Shown piece after piece: positions 23,871 through 32,913 of a stretch of DNA of 64,000 bases. The number at the start of each line of letters is the position of its first letter. Within the stretch, counting starts at the first letter, position 1. Both the position numbers and the translations under genes were made by a program. The DNA is from Cupriavidus pampae. Its GTDB lineage: Bacteria > Pseudomonadota > Gammaproteobacteria > Burkholderiales > Burkholderiaceae. Where the stretch lies: positions 110,912 through 174,911 of the forward strand of contig NZ_CAJZAG010000014.1 of the NCBI RefSeq assembly GCF_914271485.1, written 5' to 3'. The notes beneath the pieces are model-generated. The model searched no databases. It was not told the DNA's origin and worked only from the letters and a program-made list of their open reading frames with translations.

Positions 23871-25458
23871 GGCGGTAGCCAGCGCCGCGTCCGCACCTGC
23901 GCCCGCGCGTCAGCCCAACGCCAGCACCGGGGACTGGATCGCGGTCGCGGCCGGCTCGCTCGGCGCGTTACTGGCCACGCTCGATATCTCGATCACGAAC
24001 TCGGCGCTGCCGCAAATCCAGGGGCAGATCGGCGCGGCCGGTACGGAAGGCACGTGGGTCTCAACGGGCTACCTGATGGCGGAGATCGTGATCATCCCGC
24101 TGACCGCGTGGCTCACGCGCGTGTTCGGGCTGCGCCGTTTCCTGCTGTGGAACGCCGTGCTGTTCACGGCGTTCTCGATCATGTGCGGGATGTCGCATTC
24201 GCTGACGGAGATGGTGATCGGCCGCATTGGGCAGGGGTTTGCCGGTGGCGCGATGATCCCCACCGCGCAGACCATCGTGCGCACACGCCTGCCACGACAT
24301 CAGATGCCGATCGGCATGTCGATGTTTGGGTTGATCGTGCTGCTGGGACCATTGCTCGGGCCCGTGGTCGGCGGCTGGCTGGCCGAGAATGCGAGCTGGC
24401 GCTGGTGCTTCTTCCTGAATCTGCCCATCACGCTCGTGCTGGTACCGCTGCTGTACTTCGGGCTGGAGGCGGCCAAGCCGAACTACCGCACGTTCGTGAA
24501 TGCGGACTGGCTCGGCATCGTCGGGCTGGCGATCGGGCTCAGTTCGCTGACTGTGGTGCTCGAGGAAGGGCAGCGCGAACGCTGGTTCGAATCGCATCTG
24601 ATCATCGGGCTGTCGCTGATCTCGGCGCTCGGCATCGGCATGATGATCGTCGGGCAATTCACCGCGAAGACGCCGATCGTGCGCTTGCGGCTGCTGCTCA
24701 ACCGCAGCTATGCGAGCGTGATCCTGATCGTGTCCACGGTCGGTGCCGGGTTGTATGGCGTGGCCTATCTGCTGCCTCAGTTCCTCTCGACGATCGCCGG
24801 CTACAACGCCGAGCAGGCGGGCGGCATCATGTTGCTGTCGGGGGTGCCCGCGTTTCTGATGATGCCATTGCTGCCGCGATTGCTGGGCAAGGTCGACAGC
24901 CGCTGGCTGGTGATCACCGGGCTGGTGCTGTATTTCGCGAGCTGCATGCTCGATATCTCGCTGACCACCGATAGCGTTGGCCATGACTTCGCGTTGTCGC
25001 AGATCCTGCGCGGCTTCGGCCAGATCCTCGCGATGATGCCGCTGAACCAGGCGTCGATGGCGGCCGTGGCCGCCGAGGAAGCCGGCGATGCGGCGGGGCT
25101 CTACAACATGGCGCGCAATCTCGGCGGCTCGATCGGCCTGGCGTTGCTCGGCACGCTGATCGATCGGCGCAATGCGTATCACGATGCCGTGATACGCGAG
25201 TCCGTCACCGCCAACAGCTCGATCGGCCAGGAGCACATGGCGCAGAGCATCGGCGGCTTCCTTGCGCAGCACGGCGATGCCGCGCACGCCAAGCTGCAGG
25301 CCGTGGCGCAGCTGTCGGGCGAGATCGCGCGGCAGGCCGCGGTGATGACATTCTCCGAAACTTTCTACGCGCTTGGCGTGGCGCTGCTGCTGTGTATTCC
25401 GCTGGCGCTGATGCTCAAGTCGCCGCGTGCCGGCGCGCCGCTTTCTTCTGGCCATTGA
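23863..25458 (+). CDS. DHA2 family MFS efflux pump, EmrB-like
   Basis: 531 residues, 14 predicted transmembrane segments. The family signatures are LLATLDISITNSALPQIQGQI (motif D1-like), LTRVFGLRRFLLWNAVLF (motif A), GRIGQGFAGGAMIPTAQTIV (motif B) and LGPLLGPVVGGWLAENASWRWCFFLNLPI (motif C, the antiporter motif). It exports hydrophobic drugs or toxic organics by proton antiport together with the flanking fusion protein and outer-membrane channel. The ATG at 23863 overlaps the end of the preceding gene; a longer reading frame upstream is only the shadow of that gene. Confidence 0.93.
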   Translation: MAEAVASAASAPAPARQPNASTGDWIAVAAGSLGALLATLDISITNSALPQIQGQIGAAGTEGTWVSTGYLMAEIVIIPLTAWLTRVFGLRRFLLWNAVLFTAFSIMCGMSHSLTEMVIGRIGQGFAGGAMIPTAQTIVRTRLPRHQMPIGMSMFGLIVLLGPLLGPVVGGWLAENASWRWCFFLNLPITLVLVPLLYFGLEAAKPNYRTFVNADWLGIVGLAIGLSSLTVVLEEGQRERWFESHLIIGLSLISALGIGMMIVGQFTAKTPIVRLRLLLNRSYASVILIVSTVGAGLYGVAYLLPQFLSTIAGYNAEQAGGIMLLSGVPAFLMMPLLPRLLGKVDSRWLVITGLVLYFASCMLDISLTTDSVGHDFALSQILRGFGQILAMMPLNQASMAAVAAEEAGDAAGLYNMARNLGGSIGLALLGTLIDRRNAYHDAVIRESVTANSSIGQEHMAQSIGGFLAQHGDAAHAKLQAVAQLSGEIARQAAVMTFSETFYALGVALLLCIPLALMLKSPRAGAPLSSGH

Positions 25459-26945
25459 TGCTGGCCCCAGACATGACACGATTTTTCTTCGCCCCCCGCA
25501 CCGTGGCACTGGCTGCCGCCATGGTTGCCGCCTTGTCCGCCACAGGCTGCATGGTCGGCCCCGACTATCGCGGCGCGCCCGAGGTTGCCGGCAACGCGCT
25601 GGCCACGCCCGCATTTCCTCACGCGCCGACGCGCACGACCACCGCGCCCGGCGTGGCCGACTGGTGGCATGCGCTTGGCGATGCGCAGCTCGATGACCTG
25701 ATTGCCACCGCGCTCAAGAACAGCCCCGACATCCGCGCGGCCCAGGCTCGCGTGCGTCAGGCCCGTGCCGGGTTGCGCGGCAAAGAGGCCAACCTGCTGC
25801 CGAAGGCGAGTGTCGATGCGGCGATGTTGCGCACGCGCTCGCCCGATCTGTCGGCGCTGTCGTCGCAATCGGGCGATGGCGGTTCCAGTGGCGGGGGTGG
25901 CCGCGGGCCGCTCACGCTCTATATCGCGGGCTTCGACGCCAGCTGGGAACTCGACCTGTTCGGCGGCACGCGGCGCGCGGTACAGGCCGCTTCGGCCGAG
26001 GCGGAGGCCTCGTCGGAGGAACTGGCCGATGCGCACGTGCAACTGGCCGCCGACGTGGCGCAGGCCTACGTCAACCTGCGCGAGCAGCAGGCGAGTCTTT
26101 CGCATCTGCGGGACTCCGAAAAACTCGAGGCCGATATCCTCGATCTCACGGAGCAACGCCGCGCGCGCGGGGTGGCCTCGCAGCTCGAGGTGGAACGGCT
26201 GCTGACGCAGCTCGAGAACACGCGGGCGCGTATCGCGCCGGTGCAGGCGGCGATCGTCGAGGCTGGCGATCAGCTCGCGCAACTGACCGGCCGTGGGCCC
26301 GGCACGCTCGATGGCGAACTCGCCGACACGCGGCCGCTGCCGGCCTTGCCGGAATCTATCGACGTAGGCGATCCGGCCGCGCTGCTGAAATCGCGGCCCG
26401 ACATTCGCGCGGCGGAACGCCGGCTGGCCTCGCGCACCGCGCAGATCGGCACGGCCAAGGCCGACTGGTTTCCCAAGGTCTCGCTGCTGGGCTCGCTCGG
26501 CTACTCAGCCGCGGTGCCAGGGCACCTCGTGCGCAAGGACAACGCCACATGGCTGACGCTGCCGCGTCTGCAATGGAACGCGCTCGATTTCGGCCGCGTG
26601 GCCGCCAACGTCGATAGCGCCGAGGCCGGCCGCGACGAGGCGCAGGCCACCTACGAGAGCACGGTGCTCAAGGCGCTGCGCGATGCCGACGTGGCGCTGT
26701 CGCGTTATGGCCATCAGCGCGAGAACGTGGTGACGCTACGTCGCGTGGAAGCCTCGGCCGAACGTGCTGCTGCCCTGCAGCAGCAACGCTACCGCGCGGG
26801 CACTGCCAGCATGCTCGAATGGCTCGATGTCGAACGCACGCGCGTGACGGCGCAACAGGACCGCATTTCCGGCGATGCGGGGTTGCTGCGCGACTACGTC
26901 TCGCTGCAGAAGTCGCTCGGCCTGGGCTGGACCACGGGAAGCTGA
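25458..26945 (+). CDS. NodT-type outer-membrane efflux lipoprotein
   Basis: About 495 residues. A signal peptide (RFFFAPRTVALAAAMVAALSA) runs into a Cys in TGCMVGPDY, the usual lipid-attachment start of RND/EmrAB-type outer-membrane factors. Two outer-membrane-efflux repeats follow, with WWHALGDAQLDDLIATALKNSPDIRAA, DASWELDLFGG and RPDIRAAERRLASRTAQIG as typical markers, plus a Ser/Gly-rich insertion near 130-140. The start may be the ATG at 25458, which overlaps the pump stop (TGATG), or the ATG at 25473. It completes the three-component efflux machine. Confidence 0.92.
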   Translation: MLAPDMTRFFFAPRTVALAAAMVAALSATGCMVGPDYRGAPEVAGNALATPAFPHAPTRTTTAPGVADWWHALGDAQLDDLIATALKNSPDIRAAQARVRQARAGLRGKEANLLPKASVDAAMLRTRSPDLSALSSQSGDGGSSGGGGRGPLTLYIAGFDASWELDLFGGTRRAVQAASAEAEASSEELADAHVQLAADVAQAYVNLREQQASLSHLRDSEKLEADILDLTEQRRARGVASQLEVERLLTQLENTRARIAPVQAAIVEAGDQLAQLTGRGPGTLDGELADTRPLPALPESIDVGDPAALLKSRPDIRAAERRLASRTAQIGTAKADWFPKVSLLGSLGYSAAVPGHLVRKDNATWLTLPRLQWNALDFGRVAANVDSAEAGRDEAQATYESTVLKALRDADVALSRYGHQRENVVTLRRVEASAERAAALQQQRYRAGTASMLEWLDVERTRVTAQQDRISGDAGLLRDYVSLQKSLGLGWTTGS

Positions 26946-26989
26946 GCCATCAAAGCTTTCAGCATCGCCATTGGCACGCGAGCGCCGGG

Positions 26990-28297
26990 CTAGAGCTCGT
27001 CATCGTGTCGAGCTCGCTTTACCGCGGGCGCTTGATCCGGTACGTCCGTAGCGTCTGGCTGCAATGTGAAGCCGTTGCGATAAGCCAGCATCGCGTCCGC
27101 GATGCTGATGGCTGGTATCGTCACGGTGCGGTGTCGGTCCTGATACGCGGAATCCAGGTAGGTCTGAATCGCGAAACTGTCGATATCGACCAGGCGTGCT
27201 TGATCCGGTAAGGCGAGCGCGTACTCTGGGGCGATCAGAATATCTTCGATGATTGAATCTCTTGATGTGTTATCAGCGTCTGGATCTTCACTGACTGTCG
27301 CCCGGAGAATGGCGATGGACGCCCCATCGCGGGTGAAGTGAATGTAGACCTCGCTGGGGTCATGAACCGCGATCTGTTCTCGCACGATGTATGCATGCCA
27401 GCGTGCCGCGCGAGCGATGTTGCGTACGTTGGCTGGCAGCGCGGCATCGGCCTCTGCCTGGGCGTAGCGCTCTTGCCAACGCGTTGCCACGGCCGCGACG
27501 GCGCGCCAGTCGCGAGGCGATGCACGCATCTGCCATTCCTGCGCTTCGTCCTCCTCGAAGTGGATGAGCTCGAACTGAATGTTCGTCAAGGGCACATGCG
27601 TGCCATCCGCATTGACCACAAGTGGTCTCACGCCATGCATTTGCCGAGGTCCTCGTACGGTATGGCCGTAGTCGCGTGGCGCATTGAACGGCCAAATCGG
27701 CAACGGCGCGGCAGGAGGCGTCGAAACGGTTGTGGTGGTCGGCGCGGTGGTCGGGGTAGCGGAGGCCCGTGAGGGCGCCGCACCGGGAACGGACACATGC
27801 AGGCCGGCCGCCACCAACGCAGCATAGCGAAACGCATGATTGAGCTGGAGCAGCCACGACTCACCACCGCTGCGAGCATGGTCGAGAACGGCGGACTCAA
27901 AGCCTTGCGTCCACTTGCCATGCAAATTCGATGAGTGGCCGAGACTGATGCGCTCGATGCGCGCGCCGAAAGCGTCCATATCCCAATTGTTGTGGGTGAG
28001 CAGCCGATAGAGCGCGATGATCAACTGCACGCGAACCGCGCAAGCATCGGCGTGCCGTCGCGTACGAGCTCCAGCCGTGGTGAAGGGGGGCGGCAATCGC
28101 CGGGCGCATGTACGGGCTGCGGCGTATGACGCGATGGGATCGTCGACGTGGGTGGCACAGCGCTCGGCAAGCGTGCGGCCGTTTGCAGGATTCGTCAGCG
28201 CCTTCATGCATGACTGGATGTTCGCCCGCTGCGAATCGTGTGATCCCGGGGAAGGTTGCGCGTAAGTGGCAGCGAGCATCAGCATCAGCAGGTCCAC
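26990..28297 (-). CDS. unrecognised protein, possibly exported; orphan of distinct composition
   Basis: 435 residues that I cannot assign to a family. The first 14 residues (MDLLMLMLAATYAQ) could be a short signal peptide. Visible features: Cys residues near 30, 47, 64 and 86; a Pro/Thr/Ala linker at about 175-205 (TPTTAPTTTTVSTPPAAP); a central block GPRQMHGVRPLVVNADGTHVPLTNIQFELIHFEEDE; and a C-terminal half with VYIHFTRDGASIAIL and an acidic stretch. The DNA is visibly poorer in GC than its neighbours, with codons such as AGA, TTG and TCA more frequent. It is convergent with the efflux operon, suggesting acquisition by transfer. Secretion is only a guess. Confidence 0.6.
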   Translation of the reverse strand: MDLLMLMLAATYAQPSPGSHDSQRANIQSCMKALTNPANGRTLAERCATHVDDPIASYAAARTCARRLPPPFTTAGARTRRHADACAVRVQLIIALYRLLTHNNWDMDAFGARIERISLGHSSNLHGKWTQGFESAVLDHARSGGESWLLQLNHAFRYAALVAAGLHVSVPGAAPSRASATPTTAPTTTTVSTPPAAPLPIWPFNAPRDYGHTVRGPRQMHGVRPLVVNADGTHVPLTNIQFELIHFEEDEAQEWQMRASPRDWRAVAAVATRWQERYAQAEADAALPANVRNIARAARWHAYIVREQIAVHDPSEVYIHFTRDGASIAILRATVSEDPDADNTSRDSIIEDILIAPEYALALPDQARLVDIDSFAIQTYLDSAYQDRHRTVTIPAISIADAMLAYRNGFTLQPDATDVPDQAPAVKRARHDDEL

Positions 28298-28468
28298 GGA
28301 AAACTCCCATCAGATTGGCGTTGGAGAGTAGGACCGTAGCGCGAACAAATACCCGCTTAAATCACCGATACGCGAAAGATGTGATGATGTAGCGCTCGCA
28401 TGGCCAGCCCGGGCGATCGGCACGAGCGGGGTAAACTGCGGTGCAGGCCCACCACCATTTCTTCACCC

Positions 28469-29308
28469 ATGCATTTCAATGCGAACGACAGCATTCTGGT
28501 CAACATCGTAACGAGCGCGATCATCGTGCTCGTGGGCTCGCTGATCATGAAGCTGGTCAACCGCTTCTTCCAGGCGCGACTGCAGGCCGACAATCGCGGT
28601 AGCTACCGCGCCTGGACCGTCGCCACGCGGAACGTCGTGGCGGCCATCATGTTCCTGCTGCTGCTTGGCATCTGGGTGTCGGAGCTCAAGAGCGTCGCGA
28701 TCTCGCTGGCGGCGTTTGCGGCGGCCATGCTGCTGGTCGGCAAGGAACTCGTGATGTGTTTCCTGGGCGCGTTCATGCGCATGGTCTCGCGCCCGTTCCA
28801 GCTGGGCGATCTGGTCGAGATCGGCCCATTCTCGGGCGAGGTCATCGATATGGACGTGCTGTCCACGACGCTCGTCGAGGTGGCCCCCGCGCGCCAGTAC
28901 ACTGGTTTCACGGTGCAGGTGCCCAACAGCATGCTGCTGACCACCGCCGTGCGCAATCACTCCAAAGCGGGCGGCTATGCGCTCGACATGGTTCGCATTC
29001 CGCTGCCCGTTGGCGTCGACCCGGATACGGTGGAAGCCGATCTGCTCGACGCGGCGCGCGAGGCGTGCGCGGCATTCATGGACGAGGCGGGCCGCGAGCT
29101 GCGCCGCTACGGCGACATGCGCTTTGTCGATCTGTCCCAGTTCGAGCCACGCGTGGTGTTCGACCCGTTCGATGCCGTCCGCTACGACGCGGTGGTCCGT
29201 TTTCCGGTGCCGATCGGCTCGCGCCTGCCCGTCGCGCAGAAGATTGTGCGTGCTTACTACCGCCGTTGTGCCCAAAAGACTGAATCGCCCGTGTCAGACG
29301 CTGGATGA
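28469..29308 (+). CDS. MscS-type mechanosensitive channel
   Basis: 279 residues. Three N-terminal hydrophobic helices (NIVTSAIIVLVGSLIMKLV, VVAAIMFLLLLGIWVSEL, VAISLAAFAAAMLLVGKELVMCFLGAFM) lead into the MscS beta domain marker SRPFQLGDLVEIGPFSGEVIDMDVLSTTLVEV...TVQVPNSMLLTTAVRNHSK. The third helix is rich in Ala/Gly like the MscS pore. It should release solutes on hypo-osmotic shock. The ATG at 28469 is preferred because the membrane domain starts right after it; an in-frame ATG exists at 28400. No strong ribosome site is visible for either. Confidence 0.87.
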   Translation: MHFNANDSILVNIVTSAIIVLVGSLIMKLVNRFFQARLQADNRGSYRAWTVATRNVVAAIMFLLLLGIWVSELKSVAISLAAFAAAMLLVGKELVMCFLGAFMRMVSRPFQLGDLVEIGPFSGEVIDMDVLSTTLVEVAPARQYTGFTVQVPNSMLLTTAVRNHSKAGGYALDMVRIPLPVGVDPDTVEADLLDAAREACAAFMDEAGRELRRYGDMRFVDLSQFEPRVVFDPFDAVRYDAVVRFPVPIGSRLPVAQKIVRAYYRRCAQKTESPVSDAG

Positions 29309-29405
29309 TTCCGCAAAGTCACGTGCCGGTGTAGTGTTCGTTTAGCCACGCATGCGACGTGGCCCGAACAGCGGATCACAGGCAGGTGTCGAGGGAGAGC
29401 GCATC

Positions 29406-30992
29406 ATGGCGTCACGGTTCTGGCGGTCGTGGATCGGTGTATTGCTGGCGGCCACGGTGCTGGCCGCGCTGTTGCCGGGCTGTGCCAGTTTGCCCGCCAA
29501 CGAGGGCCGCACGCCGACCGCTGCCATTACCGACACCGCCGACACAGCGCTCGGCAAGACGCTGGCCCCGCGGCTCGCCCGCAATCCCGGGCAGTCGATC
29601 TTCTATCCGCTGGGCACCGGGCCCGACGCGCTCGCCGCGCGTCTGGCGTTGGCGCGGGCGGCCACGAAGTCGCTCGACCTGCAGTACTACATCTTCGACG
29701 CCGATCACACCGGCAAGGCACTGATCGGCGACATCATCGACGCGGCGGACCGCGGGGTGCGCGTGCGCATCCTGGTCGATGACCTGCATACCGACAAGTC
29801 CGATACGGTCTGGGCCGCGCTCGACTCGCACCCGAACATCGAGATCCGGTTGTTCAATCCGTTCGCCCAGCGCGGCGGGCGCTGGCTGCAGATGCTGGTC
29901 GACTACAGCCGGCTCAATCGCCGCATGCATAACAAGCAGATGACGATCGACAACCTGGTGACGATCGTCGGCGGCCGCAATATCGGCGATGCCTACTTCT
30001 CCGCGCGGCCTGACGTCGACTTTTCCGATCTCGACGTGATGGTCGCCGGCCCGGTGGTGCCCGCGGTGTCGGCCACCTTCGACGAGTACTGGAACGACCC
30101 GAGCGCCTACCCAGTGGCAACGCTTGTGCCCGAAGGCAAGGAAGCCCCGGCGGAGATGCGCGCGATGCGCAAGCAGATTCAGGCCGAGGGCGAAGCGGCG
30201 CGCGCGAGCCCGTATGTGCAGGAGCTGCTGGACTCGGGGCTGGCCAAGGGGATCGAAGCGGGTCGCCTGCCCGGTTACGTGGGCAGTGCCACGGTCATCG
30301 CCGACAAGCCCGACAAGATCCGGGACGATCCCGACGATTCGTCATCGCATGGCGGGCCGCAGTTGCGCAAACTGCTCGAGCAGGCGCAGTCGGACCTCGT
30401 GCTGGTGTCCCCTTACTTCGTGGTCGATGACGACGGCATCAAGTGGTTCGCGGCGCAGGTGAAGCGCGGCGTCCATATCCGTGTGCTGACCAACTCGTTC
30501 GAGGCCACCGACGTGGCTGCGGTGCACGCGGGCTATGCCCCGCAGCGCAAGGCGTTGCTGCGCGCCGGCGTGGAGTTATACGAACTCAAGGCCACCGCGT
30601 TCGCGGACCTCACGCGCACCACCAAGAAGCCGCGCATGTTCGCGTCCTCACGCGCGAGCCTGCATGCGAAGGCTTATATGGTGGACCGGCAGCGGCTCTA
30701 CATCGGCTCGTTGAATCTGGACCCGCGTTCGCTCCGGCTCAATACGGAAATGGGCGTGGTGGTGGACAGTCCCACGCTGGCCCAGCGCTTTGCGGACAAC
30801 ATGGACAAGTCGCTCGGCGATGTGGCCTACAAGGTCGAGCTGAAGAAGGATGAGAACGGCGTCGAAAGCCTGACCTGGACGACGCGCGAGAAGGGTGCCG
30901 TGGTGACCGTGGACAAGGAGCCCGGCATGAGTGTGTTCCAGCATATCGGCGTCAATATGCTGCGGCTGCTGCCGATCGAGGACGAGCTCTGA
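29406..30992 (+). CDS. phospholipase-D family lipoprotein (cardiolipin-synthase-like)
   Basis: 528 residues. The signal peptide ends in a lipobox (LLPGC), so it is a membrane-anchored lipoprotein. Two PLD halves are present: DLQYYIFDAD...RVRILVDDLHTD followed by an HxK motif in RMHNKQMTIDN with GGRNIGDAYF, and the second with ASLHAKAYMVD and IGSLNLDPRS. These are the HKD motifs for phosphatidyl transfer, as in cardiolipin synthase C-type proteins. The start at 29406 follows a strong GAGGGAGAG. It is convergent with the RcsB-like regulator with no bases between the stop codons. Confidence 0.9.
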   Translation: MASRFWRSWIGVLLAATVLAALLPGCASLPANEGRTPTAAITDTADTALGKTLAPRLARNPGQSIFYPLGTGPDALAARLALARAATKSLDLQYYIFDADHTGKALIGDIIDAADRGVRVRILVDDLHTDKSDTVWAALDSHPNIEIRLFNPFAQRGGRWLQMLVDYSRLNRRMHNKQMTIDNLVTIVGGRNIGDAYFSARPDVDFSDLDVMVAGPVVPAVSATFDEYWNDPSAYPVATLVPEGKEAPAEMRAMRKQIQAEGEAARASPYVQELLDSGLAKGIEAGRLPGYVGSATVIADKPDKIRDDPDDSSSHGGPQLRKLLEQAQSDLVLVSPYFVVDDDGIKWFAAQVKRGVHIRVLTNSFEATDVAAVHAGYAPQRKALLRAGVELYELKATAFADLTRTTKKPRMFASSRASLHAKAYMVDRQRLYIGSLNLDPRSLRLNTEMGVVVDSPTLAQRFADNMDKSLGDVAYKVELKKDENGVESLTWTTREKGAVVTVDKEPGMSVFQHIGVNMLRLLPIEDEL

Positions 30993-31637
30993 TCAGTCGG
31001 CGTCGCCGAGCAGCCCGCTGGACTTGGCGTACTCGTAGAGTTCATAGTCGTTGCTGAGGCCGAGCTTCTTCATAGCCACGCTTTTCTGCGCGCTGATAGT
31101 CTTGGCGCTGCGATTGGCCACGCGCGCAATCTCCACGAGCGGAATGCCCTGGGCACAGCGCCGCAGCACCTCGAGTTCGCGGCGGCTCAGGCGCGGGCCC
31201 GGCTCGGGCCGGTCCGGATGGGCGAGCGACAGCATCGACTGCACCAGCGGCGTCACGTAATGCTGGCCGCGGAACGCCGCGCGAATGGCCGGAAACAATT
31301 GTTCGACCTCGTCAGCCTTGTTGATGATCGACGACACGCCGATCTTCCAGATATTGCGGATCAGCGCGGGATTGTCGAGCATCGTCATGACCACGATGCG
31401 GGTGGTCGGATAGCGGCGGCGCAGCATCTGCAGCATCGGCAGCCCATCGCCGTACTGGCCGCCCGGCATCGCGTAGTCGGTCACGATGATGTCGCACGCG
31501 GTGTTGTCGAGCAGGCGCATCAGCCCGGTGGAGTTGCCGGCCTGGCCAACGATCTCGATGCCATTGCCCTGCGCCAGTGCGCGGCAAATGCCATCCAGAA
31601 CCACCGGATGGTCGTCGGCAACGATAACCTTGATCAT
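30993..31637 (-). CDS. RcsB-like response regulator (NarL family)
   Basis: 214 residues. The receiver has ADDHPVVLDGI, phospho-acceptor Asp54 in IIVTDYAMPGGQYGDGLPML (the MPG..YGDG motif is characteristic of RcsB), VMTMLDNPAL and NKADE. The LuxR-type HTH reads LSRRELEVLRRCAQGIPLVEIARVANRSAKTISAQKSVAMKKLGL, also RcsB-like. No RcsC/D homologue is in the window. It lies downstream of fliR on the same strand and ends against the PLD gene. An RcsAB-type inverted repeat (31687-31700) lies 50 bases before its start. In enteric bacteria RcsB controls capsule and represses flagella; the role here is unproven. Confidence 0.88.
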   Translation of the reverse strand: MIKVIVADDHPVVLDGICRALAQGNGIEIVGQAGNSTGLMRLLDNTACDIIVTDYAMPGGQYGDGLPMLQMLRRRYPTTRIVVMTMLDNPALIRNIWKIGVSSIINKADEVEQLFPAIRAAFRGQHYVTPLVQSMLSLAHPDRPEPGPRLSRRELEVLRRCAQGIPLVEIARVANRSAKTISAQKSVAMKKLGLSNDYELYEYAKSSGLLGDAD

Positions 31638-31686
31638 GACGTTCTAGTATCCAGCGCAGCGGGGGAGGAATCAGCGGCCCCAATCA

Positions 31687-31700
31687 TAGGATTTCTCCTA
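31687..31700. promoter_or_regulatory. RcsAB-box-like inverted repeat
   Basis: TAGGATTTCTCCTA has TAGGA/TCCTA arms around four bases, the same 14-bp layout as the enteric RcsAB box (TAAGAATATTCCTA, 10 of 14 identical). It is 50 bases upstream of the RcsB-like gene, consistent with autoregulation. Confidence 0.45.
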
Positions 31701-31835
31701 GGAAACACAGCTAGGGGATCGCTTAAATCGCGTGGTGAATACTAGCCAAACTGTGGTGCTGTGGGGGCCGTCTCGGCCTGCGCAGACTCTGTCCGCGCAG
31801 CCGTGCCGCGTGGTTTCGTTCGCGCGATCTTTCGA

Positions 31836-32621
31836 CTAGTTGGCGAACTGTACGAGGATGTTGTTCATGGTCTGCAGGCCAGCCTCGATCAGGTGCTGCA
31901 TGTAGGCGCCCAATTGCGGCATGACGAGCATCAGCACGAGCATGCCGCCGGCCAGCGTGATCGGGAAGCCGACCGCGTAGACCGACAACTGCGGCGAGGC
32001 GCGGTTCAGGATACCCAGGGCCAGGTTCAGCGTCAGCAGCGCCGCGATCAGCGGCAGCGAGAGTAATGTGCCCCAGGCAAAGACCATCGAGCCCGCGCGC
32101 GCGAGCGCGCCCCAGCCGTGGCCGGAGAGTGGCGTGGCGGCGATCGGCAGGCCGTTGAAGCTGTCAACCACGGTCGCGAGCATGGTCAGGTGACCGTCCA
32201 TCGCCAGAAACATCAGCATCGCCACGAGGTTCAGGAAGCGCGACACCACCATGGTCTGGCCGCCGGCGTTTCGGTCGTAGAACGAGGCGAAGGACAGGCC
32301 CATCTGCAGGCCGGTAAATTCGCCGGCCACCTGCACCGCCGCGAACACCAGCCGCATGGTGAAACCCATCGCGATACCGATGCCGACCTCGTTGAGGATG
32401 ATCAGCAGGCCTTCGTAGGAGTACGCGGGGACGACGGGGATATTGGAGAGGGTCGGCGACACGATGGCCGCCAGCGCGGCGGCCAGCCCAACCTTGGCGC
32501 GGCGCGGAATGCTCGACTCACTGAACAGCGGTGCCGCGGCGATCAGGCCAAGCAGCCTGAACATCGGCCACAGGAACGCGGCGATCCAGCCATAGAGCTG
32601 GTCGGTGGAGACGTCGAGCAT
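31836..32621 (-). CDS. fliR: flagellar export apparatus protein FliR
   Basis: 261 residues, polytopic inner-membrane protein with the FliR pattern: an N-terminal helix WIAAFLWPMFRLLGLIAAAPLFSESSIPRRAKVGLA, then NEVGIGIAMGFTMRLVFAAVQVAGEFTGLQMGLSFASFYDR and a C-terminal QLGAYMQHLIEAGLQ. It forms the core of the type III export gate with FliP and FliQ. It is the last gene of the fliLMNOPQR block, with 10 bases between fliQ and fliR. Confidence 0.96.
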   Translation of the reverse strand: MLDVSTDQLYGWIAAFLWPMFRLLGLIAAAPLFSESSIPRRAKVGLAAALAAIVSPTLSNIPVVPAYSYEGLLIILNEVGIGIAMGFTMRLVFAAVQVAGEFTGLQMGLSFASFYDRNAGGQTMVVSRFLNLVAMLMFLAMDGHLTMLATVVDSFNGLPIAATPLSGHGWGALARAGSMVFAWGTLLSLPLIAALLTLNLALGILNRASPQLSVYAVGFPITLAGGMLVLMLVMPQLGAYMQHLIEAGLQTMNNILVQFAN

Positions 32622-32631
32622 GAACGGCTGC

Positions 32632-32901
32632 TCAGCGTGCCATCGCGGGAATGCTCTGGAACACTTCCCGCATGTAGTCGACGTAGGTATTGATCATCCA
32701 CGGACCGACCAGCACCATCGTGATGAACAGCGCGATCAGCTTGGGAATGAACGTCAGCGTCATTTCGTTGATCTGCGTCGCGGCCTGGAACAGACTCACG
32801 GCGAGACCGGCCACCAGCGCCACCAGCAGCAGCGGCGCGGACAGCAGCAGCGTCATCTTCATCGCCTGGGTGGCGAAGGTCATTACTGTTTCTGGCGTCA
32901 T
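32632..32901 (-). CDS. fliQ: flagellar export apparatus protein FliQ
   Basis: 89 residues, two transmembrane helices with the family motifs MTPETVMTFATQAMKMTLLLSAPLLLVALVAGL, SLFQAATQINEMTLTFIPK and LVGPWMINTYVDYMREVF. It is a small subunit of the export gate. It starts 12 bases after fliP. Confidence 0.96.
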   Translation of the reverse strand: MTPETVMTFATQAMKMTLLLSAPLLLVALVAGLAVSLFQAATQINEMTLTFIPKLIALFITMVLVGPWMINTYVDYMREVFQSIPAMAR

Positions 32902-32913
32902 GATGGCTCCCGA

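Noticed and set aside
23599..25458. Longer start for the DHA2 pump gene
   Set aside because: The extra 88 codons lie inside the membrane-fusion-protein gene in another frame and have no pump homology; the start at 23863 fits the family.
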